The translations under genes were made by a program, and so were the position numbers. The notes under the pieces were generated by a model. It saw nothing but the letters and a program-made list of their open reading frames with translations. It was not told where the DNA came from and made no database searches. Source: Trachelipus rathkii (taxonomy: Eukaryota; Arthropoda; Malacostraca; Isopoda; Trachelipodidae). From it: 34,738 nucleotides of DNA. Shown piece by piece: positions 9,311-19,435 of the stretch (positions are counted from its first letter, which is position 1; every line of letters begins with the position of its first letter). Location: positions 1 to 34,738 of the forward strand of contig JABUQX010041992.1 in the NCBI GenBank assembly GCA_015478945.1, in the 5' to 3' direction.

Positions 9311-11390
9311 AATACAAAAGTAAAGCCACTGAATATCAAAACATTTTAATTTTATTTCTAGGTGTCTGGAAAAACATTAAGATTCATTCCCAGTACATAT
9401 AGAGCAATTAGATTAGACAAAGTAAACTGCTAATTAAAAAGCATAGAACAAAACCCCCCCCCCCAAAAAAAATGGTGAATATAACAGTTTGAAACAAAAC
9501 GTCAAAATATAAGGGTATACCCGATCGAGCGTTTTACATACAGTTTTGAAAATACATATCACCTGATGAAAAAAAAACACGCACCCCGCGTCTCGTAATA
9601 TCTAGCTCGTGTGGTAGCTGGGTCAACTCACAACGACATTGCTCCAGTACCGCTTCATGTGGACACATAAATACGTCCTTACTTAAGATAACGACGTTCA
9701 TTGTCATAGATGCGATGAATGAATTACCTTAATGTAAACTATCGTCACTTTAAAATACTCAGCAACTCAGTAACCACTCTTGCTTTCTCTGATGTTGTAA
9801 GTCATTAATTTATTGTAATGTTGTCCCAGTCCTCCAGTTGTTAGCAACAACCATAGAGATTATATATTTAACAGTTACTAATTCCAAATAATCCACCTCC
9901 TCATGACATATCCGAAAACCACATGAGGTACCTACTATAAATATGCTGTACTGTAATCCCTTTCAAATTTTTTCAAAATAGTTTCTTAACACTTGCAACA
10001 AGGATGTTGCCGATGGTTCACTCTCTAGCCCTGACATTTCGCTGACTTTTACATGTGGAGCTAGTAAAAACAAAATCTTTATGAGGGAAACACAACACTT
10101 GCAATTCCCCCATCCTTCTATGTATAGATCTACAGTTTTACTACTCTCTTACTATATTATTAACCACTACATGACAGTTCATCCTTCAGTTTATCAACCG
10201 CTTGCAAAAGCCTTTTCTTGCTCTCTAATAATTTACACCTGAAAACATCTCAAATAATATCATCTAACTTATTTTATATTAAAATCAAAATTAATGTATG
10301 ATGGAACTTTTTCCCATCCAGCATACATTTTACGCCATCTGATAATTCTGACCTTAATACTACAACTCCTACTCCTCTAAGTATACCTAAGAATTCAAAT
10401 TGTTAAAAACACTCCATATACATGGCTATTAATGTAGCTCCGAGTGGTAAGTCATTGATGCCTGAGTTAATAAATTAAAACAGAACCTGATTACTAACTG
10501 TAACCACCCTTTAATTTTAACGGAGAAATATAATAAAACAAAAACCATTCAACAAACGTCTATAAAAAAACAGACAATACGATAGCAATATTCTGAAAGC
10601 CATAAATTTTCATTTTAAAAACTTCAAAATGCAAAAGACTTCGATAAAGAGGAAAAAAATGCCTACGCGGCATATTAATCGCCATTTAATATCTATCAAG
10701 TAATCAAATATAAGCAAGTTAAACCTATTACCATACAATACAAGAACTACTTCTTCTGCCTCTAATACAGGAATACCCTTTCAGTCAATCGACTATTTCT
10801 TGGTACCAATTCGCATGTCAGAGTCTGACTGTACTACGGACGTATATTGGGTATGCACGACTAGATCAGAATTAACATCAAGATAGGCATAACAAGCACC
10901 AGAATTAAAACCCGATTAGAAAATGTATACGAACCTTTATTTACACGTATCATCTATTATACAAACAACTGTTAACATACAACAAAATATTCCAAAATTT
11001 TACACTCCTCATGTGAAACCCAAAAACTGAAAATAGCTGAAGGGCTTATTACAAAAAAACATCTTTAAACCAGAAATTAACAATAAAGTTCAAACAGTAT
11101 TGTCCCCCTAGAGTTAAATATAAATTATGAATTTGCTATTAGATCAGTAAATCTAATCTGGTAATTTTAAATTTTTAAATCTAGTGTTTAAAATAATCAT
11201 TCATTTGTTAGAATCGAAACTCTGAAAATGTCCGAGGTTTACGAACGAAACTAATACTTATCCATAATAATTATAAACATGCCTCATACTTTCTTTGCAA
11301 ATTATCTTCTGGTTAATATTAAGGGAATTAAATGAATATCAGAAAGTTTAAAATATTATAATTTGAAAGCAAAAAAAACCTAATTAATAA
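9311..11390. other. Unique intergenic DNA, no gene supported
   Basis: About 2 kb of non-repetitive sequence with moderate AT content. No open frame above chance length on either strand, no tRNA-type box pair, and no protein motif I recognise. It contains a homopolymer junction of 11 C followed by 8 A at 9454-9472. Confidence 0.5.
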
Positions 11391-11392
11391 TA

Positions 11393-11603
11393 TTAAATAA
11401 TAATAATAATTACTATAATAATAATAATAATAAAATAAATAATAATAAAAATAAATAATAATAATAATAAAAAATAATAATAAAATATAATAAGAATAAT
11501 AATAATAATAATATAATAATTGATAAATGATAATGATAATGGATTAATAATAATATAATAATAATAATAATAATAATCATAATATATTATAATAATATAA
11601 TAA

Positions 11604-11652
<49 letters not shown>

Positions 11653-11668
11653 TAATAACAATAAAATT
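11393..11668. repeat. (TAA)n microsatellite, left block
   Basis: TAA/ATA trinucleotides over about 270 bases, with single-base slips and one unique insertion near 11518-11545. Same strand orientation as the block at 12347-12670. The minus frame through it is a Leu/Ile artefact. Confidence 0.9.
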
Positions 11669-11691
11669 AACAATACAATTGTAAATTTTTG

Positions 11692-12292
11692 CAAGATTTT
11701 CTAAATTCCTAAAAAACCTTCCTAACATTTTCTATAATTTTCTTTAATCCATTCTTGAATAAAACAAAATCATTGCCTTCTGAAATGATCCAAGTTTTCG
11801 TCCGCTCACGGTGGACATTTGCTCAAAAAAATATATACTTTTTTTTATTGACGAAGCAAAAAATTAAATTTAATATCCGGCACCAATCTGATTAAGCTAA
11901 TTAAGAAATATAACAACAATTAAAATAGTACGAAATAATAACTGTGAAGTTGAATTAATCTAGATTTGTGTCTTTTTTCATTTCTTTTCTTCTATGAAAA
12001 TTTAGGGTAATCGAATAATTTCGCTAAGATTACGTACGGATCAGAGCGTATAGGCTTTCTTCATAGAAAGTGCGATGACGCTGAATCCATAACTGAATAC
12101 AATCATAATCACCCATTGGAATGTTTTGCGTTTCCTTCATAAAAAAGTCCATCTCCTTTGAAAATCACCGTGAGCGGACGAAAGCTTGGAACATTTCAGA
12201 AGGCAATTATTTAGTCGTAAAAAATGATTGATTACTGAAAAGAAAATTAATGAAAAATGTTAGGAAGGTTTTAAGAATTTACCAAAATCTTC
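11692..12292. mobile_element. Fold-back / MITE-like element with about 200-bp inverted ends
   Basis: The ends are inverted copies of each other. A perfect 15-base match, CGTCCGCTCACGGTG at 11799-11813, pairs with its complement at 12166-12180. Similarity runs outward through the TTCTGAAATGATCC, CCTTCCTAACATTTTC and AAGATTTT blocks, and more weakly inward to about 11865 and 12130. The middle (about 11890-12100) has no open frame, so any transposase would have to be supplied by another element. Both sides are (TAA)n in the same orientation, as expected if the element jumped into one pre-existing microsatellite. Exact termini and target duplication cannot be fixed inside the simple repeat. Superfamily is unknown. 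Confidence 0.7.
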
Positions 12293-12346
12293 CAACCAAT
12301 CCATATATGTGTTGGTTATTGCAATGTAATGTAGCAATGATGAGAA

Positions 12347-12428
12347 AATGATAATAATAATAATATATAATAATAATAAATAAGTATAATAATAATATAA
12401 TAAATTTAATGAAGTAATAATATAATAC

Positions 12429-12464
<36 letters not shown>

Positions 12465-12613
12465 TAATGAAAATAACTAATAAATAATAATGAATATATA
12501 ATAATAATAAATACCATATATAATAATAATAAAGGAATAATAATCAATAAAAAACATATTCATAATAATATATAGCATAATAAATAATTAATATAAATAA
12601 TAAATATAATAAC

Positions 12614-12652
<39 letters not shown>

Positions 12653-12670
12653 TAATAATAAATAAAATAA
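12347..12670. repeat. (TAA)n microsatellite, right block
   Basis: TAA/ATA repeats with several slips and unique breaks (around 12395-12415, 12475-12500 and 12540-12605). Its purest runs are 12428-12470 and 12612-12660. It continues the left block across the fold-back element, and it also adjoins the 3' side of the SINE, which may have contributed to it. Confidence 0.9.
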
Positions 12671-12734
12671 AACATTATATTATATTATATTGATAAGTCC
12701 ATAGCCGGGAATAATTATTAATTATATGTTTTAT

Positions 12735-12858
12735 TATTAGTTGACTGGGACACACCGAGGCTTTTCCTCTTCGTCAGCGGGATTCGAAAGTCTGGACTCC
12801 GCGTTCGCCGAGTTTATACAACAACCGAGCCTAACCACTATGCCATCCAGGTCCTCCT
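12735..12858 (-). mobile_element. tRNA-derived SINE (head plus short body)
   Basis: The minus strand starts GGAGGACCTGGATGGCATAG and contains both internal RNA polymerase III boxes of a tRNA gene. The A box is TGGCATAGTGG (12835-12845) and the B box is CTTTCGAATCC (12780-12790), about 45 bases apart, as in tRNAs and tRNA-derived SINEs. The GTGGTTAGGCTC after the A box also matches tRNA D-loop sequence. The anticodon arm does not fold convincingly, so it is not a functional tRNA. A body of about 40 bases (ending GTCCCAGTCAAC) follows, then an A/T-rich tail that leads into the TAA/TTA microsatellite. SINEs with simple-repeat tails are common in arthropods. No protein is encoded; it would depend on a LINE. 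Confidence 0.75.
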
Positions 12859-13313
12859 AAAAAAAGAACGTCTCAAACGTAGTTTTAAACACCCGTTTCT
12901 CATCCCATAAATCTGAGTACTCAAAGGCCTGGCCCCCCATTATCCTACTCTCATGGCGAGAGACGGACCGTGTTCTTCAGCTGTATCCTCTCTCATTTCT
13001 AAGTGAAAAACGTCGGGCAACCCCCAAATAACATTAAGATATTATTGATCAATATGTGTAAATCAACAAGCGCTGTTGCAAAGATATTATAAACGAACCC
13101 CATATTAAAGCAATTATTAATAAAACTGCAAATATGAACACAAACCAGAATAATGATGGTAAACTTTACTAAAACTCTAAAACTGATAAGAAGAATGAGG
13201 GGGGAGAAAGTGTGGATGTAAATAGCCAGATCGCGAACTTTACCAATAGTCAGGTAGTCAAGCCCCCCTAATCTACTCCCCCCCCCCCCACCCTTCCTCT
13301 GCAAACACTCTCC
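12859..13313. other. Unique sequence with a 12-C run
   Basis: A 101-codon minus frame (12999-13304) begins in poly-G/Gly sequence made by the C12 run at 13278-13289 and continues as a hydrophobic string without motifs. I do not call it a gene. No other feature seen. Confidence 0.5.
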
Positions 13314-13448
13314 ATGGAAAACTCCGACTCACAGCTGACCCCAAGCGCTCTACAAAATGAATTTGCTAAATTCAAAATTGCATTTCCTGAACTACCAGGA
13401 GTTGTGCGAAGGAAATCATATCATCAAATAACTCTGGAACAAAATTAA
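13314..13448 (+). pseudogene. Short frame, possible retroelement pol relic
   Basis: The ATG at 13314 opens a 44-codon hydrophilic frame that reads MENSDSQLTP and later FKIAFPELPGVVRRKSYHQI. After the stop, the same frame gives KMIEVL then KQGSVVSEK. This order recalls the stretch just before the reverse transcriptase domain of Ty3/Gypsy polyproteins, where F-P-E-L is followed by H-x-I and later an M-x-x-x-G element. No downstream catalytic motif was found. The resemblance is from memory and the length is within chance expectation. Confidence 0.25.
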
Positions 13449-14505
13449 AAAATGATTGAAGTTTTATAGAAACAAGGTTCAGTTGTTTCTGAGAAATGAT
13501 ATCCTTCATTATAGAGCTGTAAACTTTCGTTAAAAATTATGCTATTTAAGGATAAAGAACTGAAGTGTCTGTTACAATAGTGACTTTGTAACAAAATTGT
13601 TACAAATTCAACTCCAAGAAAGAGAGAGATTAGAAAAGTCAATTAGATAGGAATAGTTGATAAAAACAGAAAAGAAAAGGAAAGTGAGAAGTAACAGAGA
13701 AGAGACAGAGGAAAAATTGAATATCTGAGAAACTTATTCTTGTGAGATTTCATGATTTTCTGTTTAGAAAATAGCTACAGAATGATAGCGAAATTTGGTG
13801 TGTGAACGCATCGAATCATCTGGGAGAGATTGGGCGACAGGGCTAGTAGACCTGCCCATAAATTTATATTCTAGCACCAGCAGTGGAAGCTTATTCGCCT
13901 AGAAAGATGATTTTCTGGAGAATTCTAGGAGAAAAAATTAGAGTCTAGACGAAGAAGATGCAAGCAACATTGAAATGGTGAAATCCCTACCCGGATGTGC
14001 AATACTCAAAGATTAAGAAAACAATTTTCTGGGGAATGTTAAAATTAGTTAAGAACTACGAAGCCGGAAAGATAAGGAGGAGACCCTTATATTTGCTCTG
14101 GGAAATTAAGTGAAGTGAAGGAAAATGAAAAAGTTAATTAAGAGAAAACTCCTTTGATTTCAGCCTTTCAGTGAAAGAAGTAAGTATTGAATAATTTTTG
14201 ATTCACTAAGCATACCTTATTTAACGGAGAATGACAATATTAAAAAAGACATGCAACTCTCTCAATGGGAAGAATTTTTTAAGCTCATTTGGTTTTTCAA
14301 TTGTTTGGAAGTTTATGCTGTAAAGGAAACAATATTATATTTCCAAAAAAATATATCTACAAATTAGGAAAATTGATGATCTTAAGGACAAAAGATGGTT
14401 GGAGTAGAATACTTTTTAACATTCGAAGATGTTGTAATGTTGAAGAAAATTTCAAAGAGAATATATGATGGAGTGGACTGAGTAGTTTATGAGTGATTGA
14501 ATGAG

Positions 14506-14507
<2 letters not shown>
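13449..14507. other. Unique purine-rich intergenic DNA
   Basis: Plus-strand A/G-rich sequence with many GAAA/AGAA words. Short frames only. No RNA gene or mobile element recognised. Confidence 0.5.
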
Positions 14508-14565
<58 letters not shown>

Positions 14566-14568
14566 GAG
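14508..14568. repeat. (AG)n microsatellite, about 30 units
   Basis: AG dinucleotides with one GGG interruption near 14554. The Ser/Leu-rich minus frame crossing it (14452-14643) is an artefact. Confidence 0.95.
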
Positions 14569-15060
14569 GTTAAGAGAGACGTGGAGGGAGATTAACTTGC
14601 TGGAAGATGCTAAAGGCATCATCAATAATATACATTCGGACATACTATTTTTTTGTGGTTAATACAGAATGCACCTTTTCTTATAGCTGAAAAAAGTTTA
14701 AAATAAGAAAAAATGATGAATATTAATCGGAGCAAATGAGAAGTAAAAGATAATAAACGATTGAAAGACAGTATAAAAGGATTAAGAAGCTATTAATAGA
14801 AAGAAAAAATAAAAGTGTAAGGGGAAACATAATTTTGAAGCACCAATAATATTTATTCTATGGCTAACGTATTCTCATCAATAAGGAAGTAGATGACGTC
14901 TTAAATTAATTTCTATTACTATCAAAAAATCTCTGGTACCTATTATTATATAAAATAGCTCCAAACTCTAAATTTTCAATATAATTCGGTCTCACCCTTC
15001 TTTTAATTCATACCCTATCTTACAAATAGAGTTATCATTTAGTGTTTCTACATTGTGTAA
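14569..15060. other. Unique AT-rich spacer, no gene seen
   Basis: No open frame, RNA signal or repeat that I can support. Confidence 0.5.
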
Positions 15061-15285
15061 TATTATATATAATATATAATATATATATATAATTATATAT
15101 AGAATTATATATTAATAATAAAATAAATTTTATAAATATTAAATTAAATATTAATATAAAAATATAAAATATTGTAAAAATTTAATAAATATAAAAATAT
15201 AAATATATATATATAATTAATATAATTATATACATATTAATATATAATTAAATTATAAAATATATTAAAGTAATATATATATAAT
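15061..15285. repeat. Degenerate TA/TAAA-rich array 7
   Basis: TA repeats mixed with AAATATA and TTAATA words. More diverged than the other arrays. Confidence 0.75.
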
Positions 15286-16190
15286 TACTTTACTTTTTAT
15301 TATGAGAGTTTTTAATTACACATATATGCCAACTCATAGGCCCAGAGTAAAAAGCGGCCAACTAGTTATGTAATATTTTAATTCAAACAAACATGGGTGA
15401 TAATCTGGTTCATACCAAATTAAAATGTCAAAAAAAAATAATTAGATAATTTTCACAGAGTTTTCGAGAAATATAAATAAATAAAAAAAACTAAATAAAA
15501 AATAAAGAGATTCCTTTATATAGATAAATAGGTCCTAATAATTTGTATGTGAGTGCAAAAATCAATTTTTATAAAAAAGAATATATTTTATAAGTTTCAC
15601 TTGAAAGATAAGAGAAAATAAGTTACTGTTAAAGTGGAAAGATTCAGAAATATAATATGGTATAATATAATATAATGTAAATCCTATTTTGGAAAGGTGG
15701 GAAAAATAAATAAGTAGGGAAAAAAAATAGAGTGAATGGGGTCTCATTGGTAAACGAATCATTGGAGAGAATAATTATAGTGTGGACGGTTCACGAAAGT
15801 TATTATTGATGGGTTATGGCGCAGCATAAATTAACAAGTGATTGGGAAGAGGATTCCTCGTGAAAATTATATAGTTGACTGGTGTAGTGATCATTGTGTT
15901 AGTGGACCAATACAATGAGGGGGTGCCATAGTGTATATATTCCCGTTTGAAATCTATCATTTCGTCACTGTGAGAGGTAAAGACTCTCCCTCACCCATTA
16001 TTCGGCACCTTTGTATTTTCTGTTTTCACACCTTTACGATTTATTGATCAATATCACAATTCTCAATTCATTTCATTTTGCACTCATATATAGACCTAGT
16101 GGAATCCTTTGGTTCGATGGGCATAGATATTTAAATTTCAAGATCATGAGGTTGGTGTGACCAATTGTTTGAATAGGCATTCTCTCTAAG
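15286..16190. other. Unique intergenic DNA
   Basis: A 66-codon minus frame (15562-15762) is Phe/Ile/Ser-rich without motifs and not supported. Nothing else seen. Confidence 0.5.
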
Positions 16191-16195
16191 TGAGG

Positions 16196-16290
16196 TACCT
16201 TTAGAACAGCTCCGAAAAAGTAGAGGCGGCCATTTTGGCCTCCTCTCCGTCAGCGATTTCGCTGCCAGCAATCCCAACGTGAGAAGGGGT
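16196..16290. promoter_or_regulatory. GC-rich patch with two palindromes and an ATG in strong context
   Basis: GAGGCGGCCA (16223-16232) pairs 9/10 with TGGCCTCCTC (16236-16245) across a 3-base loop. Just after it, CAGCGA TT TCGCTG (16251-16264) is a perfect hairpin. On the minus strand the first palindrome contains GCCAAAATGGCCGCC, an ATG in good initiation context that also resembles a YY1-type site. The ATG opens only 10 codons before a stop (16201). It may be a promoter or untranslated exon, but no gene can be attached to it. Confidence 0.3.
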
Positions 16291-16399
16291 TCAACATAGT
16301 AAATGATATTTTGTATTTCTTACGGGAGTGGAGCATCAAAAAATATTGTTGCACAGTCAGATACAAATTGTCAATTTTTAGAATAAGGATCTTTAAGCG

Positions 16400-16433
16400 C
16401 CCTGAAGAGGTCGAGTGAGCGAACTGTGGAAAA
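16400..16433 (+). ncRNA. Hammerhead-like core motif (weak)
   Basis: CCCTGAAGAG at 16400 is followed by a 10-base insert and CGAAC. This gives the CTGANGA ... GAA order of a hammerhead core, with G and C in position to close stem II. The pairing of that stem is poor and no flanking stems I/III are obvious. It shares its first ten bases with 3481, next to the Penelope-like element, so it may mark another retroelement 3' end. Confidence 0.2.
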
Positions 16434-17700
16434 AAATGACATAAGAAGTTGGGCCTTGTTAAGTAGATAATGAAATTTCAAGAAGGTGCAATTCAATTAA
16501 TAGCCATATATTTCTGACAGTAATAATAATGAACATGATATGGAATTAATGTATGGAAAGAGTATTTGCTGATTTCAGAAGACAAGCAGACGTAATCCAC
16601 TATACTGAGTTCCTCTGTCTTAGAGATCGTTCACTAGATATAACATCTGAAGTAAATATCACTTGCTAACTGTGTGTATTGAGCAGAAAATGATTGGCCT
16701 TTAAACAAGTCAACGGTGGTTGCTTAAGATTATTTTGGAGTATGAAGTTCATGACCTTATAAGCAGCAATTGGTGGGAGGAGAGAATAGACAAAGGTTAT
16801 TTTATCTCTATCAAACAAGCCAAAGGGAATTGTATGCGGAGTTTAGTATTATGCTAATGAAATTTGTTTGCAAATGGGCTCAGATTGAAGGATTTTGAAT
16901 GTATTCTCTTGAATGAATAAAGTTAGAGCAGATGTATGGGGTTTTGGAAGGTACAACACGTTATTAATATTATATTTTCTATTCAATAGAGAGTAGGTGA
17001 TTTTACAATCTCTGGATTAACTTTATATAGGTTTTTCCACCGATAGTGTAAGATCGAATAATGTCTTCAGTGGAAAATGTATCGAGTCTCTGTTATTTTG
17101 TGAATGGGATTCTAACAGAGTTGTAAGTAGGGTTGAGAAGTGACTACCATAATAACTTACTGTTAAACCATAAACCAATCTTTTGATTTGATATTATGAA
17201 GCGGTCGTAGAGAATCAGCATCCATAGATTTTAATAAGTGAACATTATAACGTTTTATGCCAGAAGTAACTGCGATAGAATCTAAATCGTTTTTATGGAG
17301 TTTTAGGTGGACCCTTAGTATCTTTGCACCAACCCATCTTACTTTTAATTTAGTGGGTAAAAATAAAAATTTTAACTTTTTTTGTTTATTACTATTATAT
17401 ATTAATTTAGACAATTATCTATCCTCTATCAGATTCAATGGTGTAGATTTTTTGTTTCGAATTCCTCGAAAGTGTTTTTTTAATGATACAATGTGGTAAT
17501 TTTTTTATTAGTGGTATCAAATACTATAAAAATTAGATCATTCCAAGGTTCGATAATTGCAATTCACTTTCCCAGGATTTTTCCAGGATTTATTACACAT
17601 TTTTAATAATAAAATTTAAATTTTTCTCCTTTTACTGCTAAAACACATACCCAAGATTAGGACTTTTATTTTCTCATAACTTCAATATATAATTTAAGGT
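16434..17700. other. Unique intergenic DNA
   Basis: Two overlapping frames of about 80 codons on opposite strands (17163-17414 minus, 17257-17499 plus) have no motifs; at most one could be real and neither is supported. No repeat or RNA gene seen. Confidence 0.5.
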
Positions 17701-18735
17701 AGTCCAGTAGTAAAAAAAGTCTTTGAGCCCGGAGTTTCCTATTGGAATGCCTCGGAGCCGGAGCATGTGAGCCGTGAGCCAGGAACAAAGTATTAATTTT
17801 GTATTTTTAAAAAAATTTGTTTATTTCTCAATGTTAAAAATACCTATCTCCTTCAAAAGTACTCGGAGCATGAAACTAATTTTTTGTAATATGGTAAACG
17901 TGTCGGAGATGGAGCCGAGCCCGGAAGTCTTTTAGTAGGAGCTGGAGTCCGGTTGCCGGAGCCGGAGCTACATGTCGCAGTCGGAGCGGAGCTGAATAAA
18001 TAATTTATTTTTTTTAAATTATTGTAAAGGATGTAAAACAAATTTCTTAACAGTTAAGTTATATCTTGAAACAATTTTGAAAATAGATGGTGCCCGAAGC
18101 CCAATGGTAAGGCTCCTGAACTCGGAGTCAGAAGCCTCGGAGCAGGATAGCAGGAGCCAAAAAGTATTTATATTTTTAACATAATAAACATTATTTTTTT
18201 GAACAAGTAATATATACTTCACTGCAAAGTCAGAGCTGATCACTATTTCTGAAAATGGTGCCGGAGTCCGAGCCGGAGTATGAAAGAGATATGATTTTAT
18301 TATTTTTAAAGAAATTGTTTTTGTAAGATAAAATATTCTGCAAGTTCCGTCAAATGAACTATTCTGAAATGGTGAAACAAAGTCGGAGTTGGAGTTTGGT
18401 ATAGCCACGTGGGAGTTGGACGCCTAGTGAGCCAGGAAGCGGAACTAGAATACAATTTTTTTATCACAGATATATATTACAAATATCAAATATTAATAAT
18501 CTTTTTAAAAGTATGGAGCATAAAACAATTTTGAAAAGGAGCTGGAAAGCCAAAACCAGAGAGTCGAACCAAGCGGAGCCGGAGTCAGAGAGTAAAAAAA
18601 ATATTTACAATAGATAATCAATTTTTGGAGAGTAAAAATAATTTTCCCCAAAGTAGGTGCTAAACTAATTTTGAATAGATACGGAGTTCAGTGAGCTGGT
18701 GCGGTTGAGGTGCGGTTGCATGGTGAGCGGTCTTC
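17700..18735. repeat. Degenerate satellite: GGAG-rich blocks alternating with A/T blocks
   Basis: Blocks built from CGGAGC, CGGAGT and GGAGCT words lie at about 17726-17775, 17905-17992, 18090-18155, 18255-18285, 18380-18445, 18535-18592 and 18680-18735. They are separated by A/T blocks that also resemble each other: AGTATTTATATTTTTAA-type words, then GCATAAAACAATTTTGAAAA or GAAACAATTTTGAAAATAG. The period is about 125-190 bases, giving six to seven units. Minus-strand frames at 17853-18408 are Ser/Pro strings read from the GGAG blocks and are not genes. GGAGCC-type hexamer repeats occur in other invertebrate genomes; I cannot name this satellite. Confidence 0.75.
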
Positions 18736-18955
18736 GTATGTCTCTTATTTAGAGTAGAGATAAAGATGAAGGATACGTTAAGTAATAATCTTTTTTACTT
18801 TTTTGAAAAAAAAAAGAACATAAAAATCGAAAAAATGGCCCTTTTTCTCAAAAAATCATCTTATTATTTTTTTTAGCATATCAGATCTTGACAAAAAATA
18901 AATCGCTAAAAAAAATGACCAAGTCTATTACGTTAAAAATTTCAGAGACCTTTAA
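18736..18955. other. Unique A/T-rich spacer
   Basis: Several A and T homopolymer runs. No gene or RNA signal. Confidence 0.5.
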
Positions 18956-19126
18956 TATATATTAATATTTTTATATATATATAATATAGTATATATTATA
19001 TATATATTATTATATAATATATTTATAATATTTATAATATATATTATAATTATAATATATATTATTTATATAAGTATTATATAGAAATTTAATATATAAT
19101 ATTAACATAATAATAATATATATATC

Positions 19127-19160
<34 letters not shown>

Positions 19161-19435
19161 TATATTACATTATACATATTTAATATATATTATATTTAAA
19201 TATATATAATAATAATTATATATATACTACTATACTTTCCACTTCAACCTTACTTTATGATAATAAAGAAAAGATTCTAGATACTCAAGATATATATATA
19301 TATGATATGAAATAATTATCGATGTAATTTATATATATATTAATATACTCAATAATATAATAATAAATATTATATATATATATATTTGTTATATACTATG
19401 TAAATATATAAATCTATATATATGTATATTGTGTA
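18956..19435. repeat. (TA)n array 8, interrupted
   Basis: TA tracts with a clean run at 19130-19157 and unique islands at 19235-19290. Same style as the other TA arrays. Confidence 0.85.

Noticed and set aside
9600..9650. A-box-like word TAGCTCGTGTGGTAG
   Set aside because: Three mismatches to the A-box consensus and no B box downstream.
12999..13304. 101-codon minus frame starting with poly-Gly
   Set aside because: The Gly run comes from the C12 tract and the remainder is hydrophobic with no motif.
14452..14643. 63-codon minus frame, Ser/Leu repeats
   Set aside because: Read from the (AG)n microsatellite.
17163..17499. Overlapping frames of about 80 codons on both strands
   Set aside because: Opposite-strand overlap, no motifs, length within chance.
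17853..18408. Two overlapping minus-strand frames, Ser/Pro-rich
   Set aside because: They are translations of the GGAG-rich satellite blocks.
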